A stretch of DNA of 64,000 nucleotides from UBA4312 sp002394635 (GCA_946539765.1 CAMNHO010000001.1:62001-126000), one strand, 5' to 3'; positions 1 through 9,480 are shown, counted from the stretch's first letter. Notes: generated by a model from the letters alone, not told the origin. Made by a program: numbers and translations.

Positions 1-6
1 ATAACA

Positions 7-978
7 ATGAAAAAAATATTAACAATATCTATTGCAGCATACAATGTAGAGAAATTTATTCATCAGACACTGGATTCTTTATCGATTCCGGAAGTGATGG
101 ATCAGCTCGAAGTGATTATTGAAAATGATGGATCGAAGGATTCGACAGCCTCTATCGTGCAGGACTATGTTGATAAATATCCACAGACGTTCCGATTGAT
201 CAATAAGCCCAACGGTGGGTATGGTTCAACGGTCAATCGCAGTATGACAGAGGCCACCGGCAAGTATTTTAAACTGCTGGACGGCGATGACTGGGTAGAT
301 CCAAAAGGTTTGCAGCATCTGGTGGAACTGTTGGAAAACTGTGACTCCGACTGGGTGATGTCCCGGCGTTTTGACGCTGTTGAAGGACAGCCGTTAAAGG
401 AGCATATTCCGACCTGGGCTAAATACGAAGGACAGACATTGCGGATGAAAGAGTATGAAGGTAACTTTTATCCGGGTATCTGGCACACTACGGTAAAAAC
501 CGAATTGTTGCAGAAACTGCATTTTCAATTACCGGAGCATACGCTATATACCGATCAGCTGTTTATTGCCTATATGATGCCCTATGTGGACACGATAACG
601 TGTGATGCCACACCGGTCTACTGTTACAGGCAGGGACGGGATGAGCAAAGTGTATCCAAGGCCAGCATGATCCGGAATTATAAAGATGAATTAAAGGTCC
701 TGCATCTATTGGTGGATTACTATCATGATTGTCCGGCCATTACGGATGAAAACCGTAAACCGGTATTAAGTCGTTTTAAGTACTATTATAAGTATGGAAT
801 GGCATCTTTGCTGCTGGTGCCGAAATCTACGGGAATGTATAAAAATATCCGGGAGATCGAACAAAAGGCCAAGTTTTTAACACCGGATCTGTATAAAATC
901 TCTACAGAAGGAGATATTCGTATCCGTTTGATGCATTGGACCGGTGGAAGGGCCTATTGGCTCGTCAAAGGGAAATAA
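7..978 (+). CDS. Family 2 glycosyltransferase (GT-A fold)
   Basis: Cytoplasmic glycosyltransferase of 323 aa, expected to move a sugar from a nucleotide-sugar donor onto the growing surface polysaccharide. The N-terminus has the GT2 signature: a hydrophobic strand followed by AAYNVEKFI, then the ENDGSKDST nucleotide-binding stretch near residue 40 and the metal-binding LLDGDDWVD around residues 92-100. Length is normal for the family. Only six bases lie upstream in the window, so the ribosome site cannot be judged and the true start could be further upstream. It is followed after about 20 bases by the Wzz-like gene and is probably part of the same operon. The donor and acceptor sugars cannot be told from the sequence. 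Confidence 0.85.
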   Translation: MKKILTISIAAYNVEKFIHQTLDSLSIPEVMDQLEVIIENDGSKDSTASIVQDYVDKYPQTFRLINKPNGGYGSTVNRSMTEATGKYFKLLDGDDWVDPKGLQHLVELLENCDSDWVMSRRFDAVEGQPLKEHIPTWAKYEGQTLRMKEYEGNFYPGIWHTTVKTELLQKLHFQLPEHTLYTDQLFIAYMMPYVDTITCDATPVYCYRQGRDEQSVSKASMIRNYKDELKVLHLLVDYYHDCPAITDENRKPVLSRFKYYYKYGMASLLLVPKSTGMYKNIREIEQKAKFLTPDLYKISTEGDIRIRLMHWTGGRAYWLVKGK

Positions 979-999
979 TGAAGGAAGAGGGTGATGTCA

Positions 1000-1992
1000 A
1001 TGAAGGAAAAAGAAATAGGAACCATCTATGAAAATGTAGAAGAGACCAATATCACATGCCGGCAGATCCTTTTCGTGCTCCGACGGGACTTCCTGAAGGT
1101 CATCGCCATTGTTCTTCTTGGCTTTGGCCTTGTGACGGGTTCCGCGCTTGTACGTCCCAAAACATATGCCAGTGAAGGGATCCTTTATTTTTCATCGGTC
1201 GATCAACAGGGAAACGCGTTGACCGAGGATCAGAAGACGACCAATATCGATCTGATCTATAATGTGAAGCACTATATGATGAAGGATTCTATTTCCAAAG
1301 AGTTGATGGAACTGACAGGCTATGATAAACAGACATTGCGAAACAATCTGATCATAGTTCCAAAAACGAATTCTGGGGATGCTATGAATTCTTATGTGAT
1401 CGTTCGTGGAAAAGCATTTACTCCGGAAATGGCATATCAGTTAACACAAAAGGCCATGGATGCATATATCACCAATATATCCAAAGAAACATATGTAGAT
1501 GTGCAGATAGCTGAACAGCCGACCGTCAATCCTGTGCCATTTACTCCCATTATGCATATTTTCTATCTGGTGGGCGCAGCAGCGGGAATTGCTTTAAGCT
1601 TGTTATATGTGATCATTCGCATTAATACCGATCCTCGCTTGTATTTTGTGCAGGATGCCGAGGCCTATCTGGGACTGCCTGTTATCAACATTGAAGACCA
1701 GTCTTTACGCACACAGGTCAAGCATTCCTTTACAAATCAGGAAAATCGAAAGATCTGCGTGATCCATGCGCCGGATCTTGAAATGACCGACCTGGTAGAA
1801 AAAATGACGGATATGGATGTTTCGGCTGTATCGACCGATGCAGTGGATGCGATGGTAGAACAGGGGCGAAATGCTGATCTGCTGGTGCTGGCTATCAGCC
1901 GAGAAAAATCCAATAAAAAGAAATTAAAAAAGACGATCCAAACGGTAGATCGTCTGATTCCAACACCCATGATCGGGGTGTATATGAAATAA
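1000..1992 (+). CDS. Wzz-type chain length determinant with cytoplasmic tail
   Basis: Inner-membrane protein of 330 aa that should set polysaccharide chain length. Two membrane segments frame the extracytoplasmic Wzz domain: about residues 33-53 and 184-206, the second preceded by a proline-rich NPVPFTP as in Wzz/CpsC proteins. The roughly 120-residue cytoplasmic tail ends in DLLVLAISREK and MIGVYMK. These resemble the last strands of a BY-kinase (CpsD) domain, but no Walker A motif is present, so it looks like a degenerate kinase remnant. The start was put at 1000 because GAGGGTGAT ends four bases before it. GTG at 991 and ATG at 994 are in frame and possible. No separate BY-kinase gene is in the cluster. 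Confidence 0.8.
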   Translation: MKEKEIGTIYENVEETNITCRQILFVLRRDFLKVIAIVLLGFGLVTGSALVRPKTYASEGILYFSSVDQQGNALTEDQKTTNIDLIYNVKHYMMKDSISKELMELTGYDKQTLRNNLIIVPKTNSGDAMNSYVIVRGKAFTPEMAYQLTQKAMDAYITNISKETYVDVQIAEQPTVNPVPFTPIMHIFYLVGAAAGIALSLLYVIIRINTDPRLYFVQDAEAYLGLPVINIEDQSLRTQVKHSFTNQENRKICVIHAPDLEMTDLVEKMTDMDVSAVSTDAVDAMVEQGRNADLLVLAISREKSNKKKLKKTIQTVDRLIPTPMIGVYMK

Positions 1993-2009
1993 CGAAAGGA
2001 GGATGTCAT

Positions 2010-3482
2010 ATGAAACAGCAGAAATCCATCAAGATGAATTTTATAATGAATGCATTGTTGACAATGTCTGCCTTTATTTTTCCATTGATCACGTTTCCGT
2101 ATGTTTCAACCATTCTGACACCGACACGTTATGGTACCGTGCAGTTCGCGACATCGGTCATTTCCTACTTTAATATGTTTGCCCAGCTGGGAATTCCAAC
2201 CTATGGGATCCGGGCTGTGGCTCAGGTTCGGGACGATAAGGAGAAACTGTCAAGGACTGTACAGGAATTGTTCCTGATCAACTTTGCGATTGGATGTGTC
2301 TCCTATATTATCTTTTTTATTATGTTGGGGACCATTCCGAGAATGTCTGCCGAGAAACCTTTGTTCCTGATAACAAGTTTGATGATCATATTCAGTTGTT
2401 TCGGAATGGAATGGCTGTATAAAGGACTGGAGCAGTATACGTATATTACGATTCGTTCTATTCTGTTTAAGTTTATTGCACTGCTGGGGATGTTTGCCCT
2501 GATCCATACCAAGGAAGACTATGTGATATACGGGGCGATTTCTATCTTTGCGGCCAGTGCATCCAATATATTGAATTTTATAAATGCACACCGCTATATT
2601 TCCTTCCGGCCGACAGGCAGCTACAATTTCAAAAAACATTTGAAAGCAGTCATGGTCTTTTTTGCGATGGCTTGTGCCACTACGGTATATACCCATCTGG
2701 ATACGGTCATGCTGGGCTTTATGAAAACGGATGCTGATGTTGGTTACTATAATGCGGCTGTAAAGATCAAGACTATATTGGTCAGTGTTGTTACATCGCT
2801 GGGAGCGGTCTTGCTGCCACGTGCTTCTTATTATATCAATCTAGGTAAGAAGGATGAATTCTTACGGATCACAAAAAAAGCACTCAATTTTGTGTGGATC
2901 GTAGCTTTGCCGTTAACCGTTTATTTTATCTTCTTTGCCAGGGAGGGAATTTATTTTCTTTCGTCCAATGATTTTACAGGGGCGATCGAACCGATGCAGT
3001 TGATCATGCCGACCGTCGTATTCATTGGTTTGACCAATATTATGGGAATCCAGATTTTAGTTCCGATTGGAAAGGAACGCTTTGTTCTGTATTCCGAGAT
3101 TGCCGGTGCGGTGGTTGATTTTATCATTAATCTGCTGCTGATCCCGAGAATGGCCTCCAGCGGAGCAGCCATTGGCACACTGGCTGCAGAAATAGTTGTC
3201 TGGATCGTTCAGTTTTACTACACAAAGGATATTGTGGCAGAAGTATATAAGAAGATCCATTACCGTTCATTGATCTTGGGAATTGCTGGTGGCAGTATAC
3301 TGGCCTTGCCGGTAAAACAGCTACAGTTGATAGAGAGCGTACGATGGAACAGTTTTATCGTTATTGCAATTTCAGGAATGATCTTTTTTGGAGTCTATGG
3401 ACTTGTGTTGACATTGACCAAGGAACCGTTGGTCATTGAGATAGAAAATCAGATTTTCGGAAAAATAAGGAGAAAAGCATGA
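2010..3482 (+). CDS. Polysaccharide flippase (Wzx-like, MATE/MOP superfamily)
   Basis: Polytopic membrane protein of 490 aa, predicted to flip lipid-linked repeat units across the membrane. The N-terminus (FPLITFPYVSTILTPTRYG) is the classic start of the polysaccharide biosynthesis protein/Wzx family, and about 12-14 hydrophobic segments run through the whole length. AAAGGAGGATGTCAT before the ATG is a strong ribosome site. The stop overlaps the glf start by four bases (ATGA), so the two are translationally coupled. The locus carries a second flippase at 12565, which suggests either two exported products or two export steps. Confidence 0.88.
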   Translation: MKQQKSIKMNFIMNALLTMSAFIFPLITFPYVSTILTPTRYGTVQFATSVISYFNMFAQLGIPTYGIRAVAQVRDDKEKLSRTVQELFLINFAIGCVSYIIFFIMLGTIPRMSAEKPLFLITSLMIIFSCFGMEWLYKGLEQYTYITIRSILFKFIALLGMFALIHTKEDYVIYGAISIFAASASNILNFINAHRYISFRPTGSYNFKKHLKAVMVFFAMACATTVYTHLDTVMLGFMKTDADVGYYNAAVKIKTILVSVVTSLGAVLLPRASYYINLGKKDEFLRITKKALNFVWIVALPLTVYFIFFAREGIYFLSSNDFTGAIEPMQLIMPTVVFIGLTNIMGIQILVPIGKERFVLYSEIAGAVVDFIINLLLIPRMASSGAAIGTLAAEIVVWIVQFYYTKDIVAEVYKKIHYRSLILGIAGGSILALPVKQLQLIESVRWNSFIVIAISGMIFFGVYGLVLTLTKEPLVIEIENQIFGKIRRKA

Positions 3483-4594
3483 AGTATGATTATTTAGTTG
3501 TAGGGACCGGATTATTCGGGTCGGTCTTTGCCCAGCAGGCAGCCAGCTATGGTAAAAAGGTATTGATAGTCGATCGCCGAGACCATATTGCCGGAAATGT
3601 CTACACCCGGAAGGTGGAGGGAATCAATTTCCATCAATATGGAGCCCATATCTTCCATACCAACAACAAGGAAGTCTGGCAGTATGTAAACCAGTTTGCC
3701 GAATTTAACCGGTTTACCAACAGTCCGGTAGCCAATTATAAAGGAGAGCTCTATTCCATGCCTTTTAATATGTACACGTTCAATAAGATGTGGGGCGTGG
3801 TTACACCGCAGGAGGCTATGGAGAAGATCGATGAGCAGCGAAAAGAGGTACAGGGAGAACCAAAAAACCTTGAGGAACAGGCCATTTCCTTAGTCGGCCG
3901 GGATATTTATGAAAAGCTTGTTAAAGGATATACAGAGAAGCAATGGGGCCGTGACTGCAAAGATCTGCCGGCTTTCATTATCAAGCGTCTGCCGGTCCGA
4001 TTCACATTCGACAATAATTATTTCAACGCTTTGTACCAGGGAATTCCTATGGGTGGTTATACCCAAATGGTGGAAAAGATGATTGCCGGTATCGAAGTGC
4101 GTTTGAATGTGGACTATCTTGAGAATAAAGAAGAGCTGGATGCTTTGGCCGATACGGTGGTATATACCGGTGCCATCGATGCTTATTTCCATTACGCACT
4201 GGGAAATCTTGAATATCGTTCGGTCCGCTTTGAAAATGAAATCCTCGATATGCCGAACTTCCAGGGAAATGCGGCCGTTAACTATACTGACCGGGAAACA
4301 CCATGGACACGGATCATCGAACACAAATGGTTTGAATTCGGTAAGGATGAAGAAGGCAAGGATCTGCCGAAAACGATCATTTCCAGAGAATACAGCAGCG
4401 AGTGGAAACCAGGCGATGAACCATATTATCCGGTCAACGATAAGAAAAACAGTGAATTATACGCAAAGTATAAAGAATTAGCAGATAAAGAAGAAAATGT
4501 CCGCTTTGGAGGAAGACTGGGAGAATACAAGTATTATGATATGGATGCAGTCATCGCATCCGCATTGGCATTCAGTAAAAAAGAGTTAGGATAG
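3479..4594 (+). CDS. glf: UDP-galactopyranose mutase
   Basis: Flavoenzyme of 371 aa that interconverts UDP-galactopyranose and UDP-galactofuranose, supplying Galf for the surface polymer. The FAD-binding Rossmann motif is seen near the N-terminus (VVGTGLFGSVFA), followed by DRRDHIAGNVYT and the GLF-specific HQYGAHIFHTNN around residues 59-70. The length matches bacterial Glf proteins. Start overlaps the flippase stop by four bases. Its presence predicts galactofuranose in the product; the other glycosyltransferases of the locus do not reveal which one uses it. Confidence 0.95.
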   Translation: MKYDYLVVGTGLFGSVFAQQAASYGKKVLIVDRRDHIAGNVYTRKVEGINFHQYGAHIFHTNNKEVWQYVNQFAEFNRFTNSPVANYKGELYSMPFNMYTFNKMWGVVTPQEAMEKIDEQRKEVQGEPKNLEEQAISLVGRDIYEKLVKGYTEKQWGRDCKDLPAFIIKRLPVRFTFDNNYFNALYQGIPMGGYTQMVEKMIAGIEVRLNVDYLENKEELDALADTVVYTGAIDAYFHYALGNLEYRSVRFENEILDMPNFQGNAAVNYTDRETPWTRIIEHKWFEFGKDEEGKDLPKTIISREYSSEWKPGDEPYYPVNDKKNSELYAKYKELADKEENVRFGGRLGEYKYYDMDAVIASALAFSKKELG

Positions 4595-4597
4595 TAT

Positions 4598-5836
4598 ATG
4601 ATGAAAAGAATAGTAGAGGGCATACAACTGGATCGGTTGAGTATGTTGGATCTATGGTATATCATTCCTTTTTCGGTATGGTTGATCCTTAGTTGTTTCA
4701 GCATATCCTTTTACTATACTTTTTTTTCTACTTATTTTGTCCTGGTCAACTGTCTATGTGCCTGGATCCTTTTGACAAGAGAGATATTTCTTCTGTCCTG
4801 GGCAAGAAAAAAGGACCTGCATGTACTGCTTCTGACGATTGTGATCATGTCGCTGTTCTTTCAAAATAAGAATTATGTGCTGATGACACTGATCCTCATT
4901 ATCTTTTGTATGCGCAATACGGATCTTAAAAAGATCGGATGGATCGTTTTTCTGATTACAGGAGCTTGTTTTCTGGCAATTGTGGTCAGTTCGAAAGTAG
5001 GAATCATTCAGGATTTTGTAGAAGCCGGAAGAAATCGTCATTATTTAGGATTTCGTTATTCTCTCTATGGACCGACGATCTATTTTAACTTATGTGCCTT
5101 GTTGATCTATTTACGGAAAACAAAGATCCATTGGTTGACTTTGTGCCTTATGCTGGCAGGGAATATCCTCTTATATAAGCTGACAGATGCCCGGTTATGT
5201 TTTGGGTTTACTGTCATTCTGCTTGTAATGGCAGGTATCTATAAAAAAAGTTATCATAGGCTGAAAGAATGGAACTGGATATATTGGTTGATGGCAGCTT
5301 CTTTTATCGGGTGTTTGATCGTGACCTTTGTGTTGATAAGGATCTATGATCCTTCCCATGAGATGCTGGCAAAGATCAACAGTCTTTTCGGTAACCGCCT
5401 GGGATACATAAAAGAATCCATACGCCGATACGGCTTTACCTGGCTGCCGCAGACTATACAGTGGGTAGGCAACGGGCTGAACATGGAAGGGGTTCAGTCT
5501 GCTAAGGAATATTTGTATGTGGATAACTTTTATATTCATTATCTTCAGCAGTTCGGTGTTGTCATTTTCTCCATCATTACGGCTATGGTCACAAAGCTGC
5601 TGGTTACATGTAAGAAATACAAAGATCTGTACCTGGCTTCCATTGTCAGCTTGTTGTGCTTACATGGAATCGTAGATGATCTGCTGTTCGCGGTGTATTA
5701 TAATGCGTTCTTTATGATCAGTGTATACACATTTACCGACTCTAAAAAATTGAATATGATATATCAATGTTTGATGGTTGGATCCTATGCCTGGATCTTT
5801 TACATGATGGCCCGCTATTTTATGTTGTCAGTATGA
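4598..5836 (+). CDS. Polytopic membrane protein, Wzy-like polymerase candidate (paralogue 1)
   Basis: Membrane protein of 412 aa with about 10-12 hydrophobic segments. It is paralogous to the next gene: both share an N-terminal DLWYIIPFSVW/DIWFLIPFSIW motif, a central RHYLGFRYSLYGPT-like motif, YVDNFYIHY near residue 305, and a late GIVDDLLFAVYYNAFFM motif. No enzymatic family is certain, but a large periplasmic loop holding invariant charged residues, size and position between glf and glycosyltransferases fit an O-antigen/capsule polymerase. The ribosome site is weak (TAGGATAG), and an in-frame ATG lies three bases later. It begins three bases after glf, so coupling is likely. Confidence 0.6.
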   Translation: MMKRIVEGIQLDRLSMLDLWYIIPFSVWLILSCFSISFYYTFFSTYFVLVNCLCAWILLTREIFLLSWARKKDLHVLLLTIVIMSLFFQNKNYVLMTLILIIFCMRNTDLKKIGWIVFLITGACFLAIVVSSKVGIIQDFVEAGRNRHYLGFRYSLYGPTIYFNLCALLIYLRKTKIHWLTLCLMLAGNILLYKLTDARLCFGFTVILLVMAGIYKKSYHRLKEWNWIYWLMAASFIGCLIVTFVLIRIYDPSHEMLAKINSLFGNRLGYIKESIRRYGFTWLPQTIQWVGNGLNMEGVQSAKEYLYVDNFYIHYLQQFGVVIFSIITAMVTKLLVTCKKYKDLYLASIVSLLCLHGIVDDLLFAVYYNAFFMISVYTFTDSKKLNMIYQCLMVGSYAWIFYMMARYFMLSV

Positions 5837-5846
5837 AGGAGATACT

Positions 5847-7094
5847 ATGCTGGAAAAGATAGAAAAAAACCTATGGGATATCTGGTTTTTGATTCCTTTC
5901 AGTATCTGGTTATGGTTTAATACATTGAATTCGACATTTTACTGTGCCGGGTATGGAGATGACTTTTTCCGTAATTTGTTATTTTGGACCGTCATCGTGT
6001 TAAGTCTGCGGGAAATCTTTATGTTGAAGAAGGTTTCCATACCACAGTTACTGGGTGCCTTGATCGTTTTGGAGATGATCATTCTTCTGTTGATGAATAA
6101 TCGGATGAATATAGCAGTCCTGTTGTATATCATCTACTGCATGCGGAATACGGATTATAAAAAAGTATTGTGGGTTACGTTTGTGGTTGCCGGCATAGCC
6201 TTGTTGTATACAGTACTGTCCAGTGAGACAGGAAGGATCGAAGATTATGTTGCCGTTCAATCCGGGAATCGTGTCCGCCACTATCTTGGTTTTTTGTATG
6301 CTTTATATGCTCCGACCATTTTTCTAAATATATCTGCCATCTGGATTTATCTGCGACAGAGAAAAATCACCTGGATGGAGCTTTCTGCCATCATAGCAGG
6401 CAGTGTTGTCCTGTATCTAGCGACAAAAAGCCGTTTTGCTGTGTTGATGAATCTCTTGTTGGTGGGTCTGGCTTTTTTGTTAAAGACGTACGATGGTTTC
6501 GAGAAAAAGTGGATCTACCGTATACTTTCGTTTTCATTTATCGCTTGTACTCTCTTTAGCTTTTATGTAACAATAAAGTATAATGATCAATATACTGTAT
6601 GGGCCAAGCTGAATACTTTATTGAACAATCGTTTGTATTATGGGCAGGAATCCCTGCACCTGTATGGGATCGATCCATTCCCGCAGGCAATCCATTTCGT
6701 AGGAGGTGGACTGTCAGCTTCCGGTGCCAAATCGTCTGCCCCTTATTTCTATGTAGATAACTTTTATATTCATTATACACAGATGTACGGAACCCTGTTT
6801 TTTTCATTGCTGGGCTTTTGCATCACAGCTCGTCTTTGGATAAACGAGAAACGAAAGGATCTGTGGTTGTCGGCCTTGTTGTCGTTTTTCTGTATCCATG
6901 GAATTGTGGATGACTTATTATGGCCGGTTTATTATAATGCATTCTTCATGAGTGCTACATACTTGATGAATGGGCAGGATATTCACCATAAGCTTCTGCA
7001 ACGGGTTGTTCGCATTCTCGTCTTTGCAACGACCGTCTGTATGGTTTATTTTATCTTGTATAGTCTGATCCACGGCGTCAGTCTGTTTCAATAG
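5847..7094 (+). CDS. Polytopic membrane protein, Wzy-like polymerase candidate (paralogue 2)
   Basis: Membrane protein of 415 aa, a diverged tandem duplicate of the preceding gene with the same topology and the conserved YVDNFYIHYTQ and GIVDDLLWPVYYNAFFM motifs. AAGGAGATACT gives a good ribosome site. Having two full-length copies side by side is unusual, because one polymerase normally suffices per polymer. One may polymerise while the other ligates or makes a second linkage; this is inference. Both copies are intact, so this is not simple decay of a duplicate. Confidence 0.6.
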   Translation: MLEKIEKNLWDIWFLIPFSIWLWFNTLNSTFYCAGYGDDFFRNLLFWTVIVLSLREIFMLKKVSIPQLLGALIVLEMIILLLMNNRMNIAVLLYIIYCMRNTDYKKVLWVTFVVAGIALLYTVLSSETGRIEDYVAVQSGNRVRHYLGFLYALYAPTIFLNISAIWIYLRQRKITWMELSAIIAGSVVLYLATKSRFAVLMNLLLVGLAFLLKTYDGFEKKWIYRILSFSFIACTLFSFYVTIKYNDQYTVWAKLNTLLNNRLYYGQESLHLYGIDPFPQAIHFVGGGLSASGAKSSAPYFYVDNFYIHYTQMYGTLFFSLLGFCITARLWINEKRKDLWLSALLSFFCIHGIVDDLLWPVYYNAFFMSATYLMNGQDIHHKLLQRVVRILVFATTVCMVYFILYSLIHGVSLFQ

Positions 7095-7108
7095 GGAGGA
7101 GCAAGAAT

Positions 7109-7558
7109 ATGAAGGTTTGTCTGGTAAGTTCGTCCGGCGGACATTTAACTCAGCTATATATGTTAAAGCCTTTCTGGAAGAATAAAGAACGTTTCTGGGT
7201 CACTTTTGATAAAGTGGACGCAAGAAGTCTTTTAAAAGAAGAACGCATGATTCCTTGTTATTATCCGACCAACCGTTCTTTAAAAGCCTTGTTGATCAAT
7301 ACGCGACTGGCCTTGAAAACATTACGAAAGGAAAAACCGGATCTGATCATATCTACCGGCGCGGCCATAGCAGTCCCTTTCTTCTATGTAGGAAAGCTCT
7401 TTGGTGCCAAATGTGTCTATATCGAAGTTTATGACCGTATTGATAGACCGACATTAACAGGTCGTCTGGTCCATCCGGTGACCGACTTATTTATCGTACA
7501 GTGGAAAGAAATGGAAAAGGTATATAGGAAGGCCGTATATATCGGCAGTATATTTTAA
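7109..7558 (+). CDS. Alg14/PssD-like membrane-anchoring glycosyltransferase subunit
   Basis: Protein of 149 aa matching the N-terminal half of a GT28-type enzyme. It begins with the glycine-rich SSSGGHLTQL motif and has the ISTGAAIAVPF segment near residue 91, as in Alg14, PssD and pneumococcal Cps14F. In known systems this subunit holds the acceptor side and recruits the catalytic partner to the membrane. The partner gene follows after 14 bases. AGGGAGGAG upstream is a strong ribosome site. Which sugar is moved is unknown; pneumococcal relatives transfer beta-1,4-galactose. Confidence 0.85.
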   Translation: MKVCLVSSSGGHLTQLYMLKPFWKNKERFWVTFDKVDARSLLKEERMIPCYYPTNRSLKALLINTRLALKTLRKEKPDLIISTGAAIAVPFFYVGKLFGAKCVYIEVYDRIDRPTLTGRLVHPVTDLFIVQWKEMEKVYRKAVYIGSIF

Positions 7559-7572
7559 AGTGGAGAGAAGCT

Positions 7573-8067
7573 ATGATTTTTGTGACAGTGGGGACGCATG
7601 AACAGCCGTTTGATCGCTTGGTTTCGGAAATAGACCGATTAGTTGAACAAGCCTTCATTACTGAAGAAGTGATCATACAGACAGGATTCTGTACGTATAA
7701 GCCAAAGTATTGTACCCACAGCAGGCTGTATCCTTATGAACAAATGGTGGATTTTAACCAACGAGCACGGATCGTTATTACCCATGGTGGACCCTCTAGT
7801 TTTATTATGCCGCTGCAAATGGGAAAAATACCGATCGTGGTACCGAGGCAGAAGAGTTTTGAAGAGCATGTCAACGATCACCAGCTGTCATTTGCCCGCT
7901 ATGTGGAAACACATCAAAAGAATATTATAGTCGTTGAAGACATTGCGGACCTGAAGACCGTCATTGAAAACTATGATACGCTGACAAGGGCTATGAGCGC
8001 ATCGCTTGGAAGTAATAATCAGCAGTTTAATGAAAAATTAGAGAAATTGGTCAACCGGTTATTTTAA
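7573..8067 (+). CDS. Alg13/PssE-like catalytic glycosyltransferase subunit
   Basis: Protein of 164 aa corresponding to the C-terminal, nucleotide-sugar-binding half of GT28 enzymes. It starts with FVTVGTHEQPFDRLV, typical of Alg13/PssE/Cps14G, and has the donor-binding ITHGGPSSFIMPLQMGK around residues 74-90 and the PRQKSFEEHVNDHQ motif. It should work as a heterodimer with the preceding Alg14-like protein, together making one glycosyltransferase. GGAGAG precedes the start. Confidence 0.88.
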   Translation: MIFVTVGTHEQPFDRLVSEIDRLVEQAFITEEVIIQTGFCTYKPKYCTHSRLYPYEQMVDFNQRARIVITHGGPSSFIMPLQMGKIPIVVPRQKSFEEHVNDHQLSFARYVETHQKNIIVVEDIADLKTVIENYDTLTRAMSASLGSNNQQFNEKLEKLVNRLF

Positions 8068-8080
8068 GAGGTATGAAGTT

Positions 8081-9235
8081 ATGAAAAATGTGCAGTTAAA
8101 GAAATTTTTAAAGGCAACTGTATGTAAACCTTTTTCTTTGTTGAATAAAATTGTCGGCAAACGGGATGATATTGTACTGTTTTATTCTGCTAACGGTGGT
8201 ATTGATTTCAATCTGAAACCGGTTTTTGAATATCTGCTGACACATCACTATAATCAGCATTATAAGATCTACTGCGGGATCCGGGATATGAGCTATAAAG
8301 GTACAGAAGCCTTTCATGTGAAATACATATCCAGGCTCCGCTCTTTTTTCGTTTTACTTCGTTCGAAACATGTGTTTTATTCTGCAGGGCAGATTCCAGT
8401 CAAACCGACAAAAGACCAATGTGTCATGCATCTGACACATGGAGCGGTTTATTATAAGACGATGGGGCATTTAAGCAATATCAATAATGGAGATGAATAC
8501 TTTTTTAATAAGATGATCACAACGTGTGAGCTCTTTCGTCCTATCTTGAAAAAAGCATATCTGTGCAAGGATGAAGATATTTTCATTTGTAATGAACCAA
8601 TGACAGATGTCTTTTTTCAGGATACAAAACCATATGATCTGCAGGGCTATGACAAGGTTCTGTTGTGGCTGCCGACCTTTCGCCAATCTGAAGCGTTGGG
8701 TTATGATAATTCTTCTTCTACGGATCCACTACTGATTTTTAAAGAATCAGACTATGAAAAGCTGAATGCGTTTCTGAAAGAAAAGAATATCTTGGTTATT
8801 GTCAAACTGCATCCGGCCCAGACTTTATTCAGGTACAGGGAACAGAAGTATTCACATCTGTACTTATATTCCAATACTGATTTCGTAAAAGAAGGATGGG
8901 AACTGTATCCTCTTTTAAAACAGGTGGATGCTTTGATTGGAGACTATTCATCGATTTCTCTGCAGTATTTATTATTAAACAAGCCGATGGCTTTCGTTAT
9001 TCCGGATATAGAAGATTATGCTCGACAGAGAGGGTTTGTGTTTGAAGAGCCTATGGAGTATATGCCGGGGCATAAGATCCAAAAGAAAGAGGATTTTTAT
9101 TTGTTTATTGAGGATATCGCCGGAAAAAGAGATCCATATCGAAAGGAAAGAGAGCAGATACGAGATCGTATCCATCGCTATAAGGATGGCAATGCCTGCC
9201 GGCGGATCTTAGAAATGAGCGGGATCCATGAATGA
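8081..9235 (+). CDS. CDP-glycerol glycerophosphotransferase family protein (TagB/TagF-like)
   Basis: Protein of 384 aa in the family that transfers glycerol phosphate (or ribitol phosphate) from a CDP donor, as in teichoic acid synthesis. Visible family motifs are MHLTHGAVYYKTMG (residues about 116-129), LWLPTFR, VKLHP and GDYSSISLQYLL, followed by a DIEDYARQRGF segment. It lacks the extra N-terminal glycosyltransferase domain of long TagF proteins, so it is probably a single-addition or decoration enzyme. With the Stealth gene downstream it implies phosphodiester-linked substituents. No CDP-glycerol synthase (tagD) is in the window. Confidence 0.85.
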   Translation: MKNVQLKKFLKATVCKPFSLLNKIVGKRDDIVLFYSANGGIDFNLKPVFEYLLTHHYNQHYKIYCGIRDMSYKGTEAFHVKYISRLRSFFVLLRSKHVFYSAGQIPVKPTKDQCVMHLTHGAVYYKTMGHLSNINNGDEYFFNKMITTCELFRPILKKAYLCKDEDIFICNEPMTDVFFQDTKPYDLQGYDKVLLWLPTFRQSEALGYDNSSSTDPLLIFKESDYEKLNAFLKEKNILVIVKLHPAQTLFRYREQKYSHLYLYSNTDFVKEGWELYPLLKQVDALIGDYSSISLQYLLLNKPMAFVIPDIEDYARQRGFVFEEPMEYMPGHKIQKKEDFYLFIEDIAGKRDPYRKEREQIRDRIHRYKDGNACRRILEMSGIHE

Positions 9236-9480
9236 AGACAATTTCCAGGGATTAATCCATTAGTGCAGTCTATGTTTAGTTATAAAGATAGGTCCGCTGA
9301 CCGAGTAAAATAGAATACTGGAATTGGATCCACAACATGGGGAATCCGTAACCTGTACAGTATGTATGGAAAGCTTTACTGGAAACAGGGACTGATGTAT
9401 ATTATTTTGACAAGGTTTATTGTTAGATAACTTGTGGCAGTGTATAGACGATATAAAAAGATCATCATTGGAGGTAAGGT
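9236..9480 (+). other. Non-coding spacer, possible gene relic
   Basis: A 245-base gap within an otherwise tightly packed operon. No ORF with a ribosome site fits. Short open stretches in different plus-strand frames with aromatic and hydrophobic residues (around 9304-9430) look like a decayed coding sequence, but no family is recognisable. The GGAGG ribosome site for the Stealth gene is at its end. I see no convincing terminator, so transcription may continue through it. Confidence 0.3.

Noticed and set aside
2250..2696. A 148-codon minus-strand ORF inside the first flippase gene
   Set aside because: It is His/Gln-rich, has no ribosome site and lies fully opposite a confident gene. The same reasoning excluded the other antisense ORFs.
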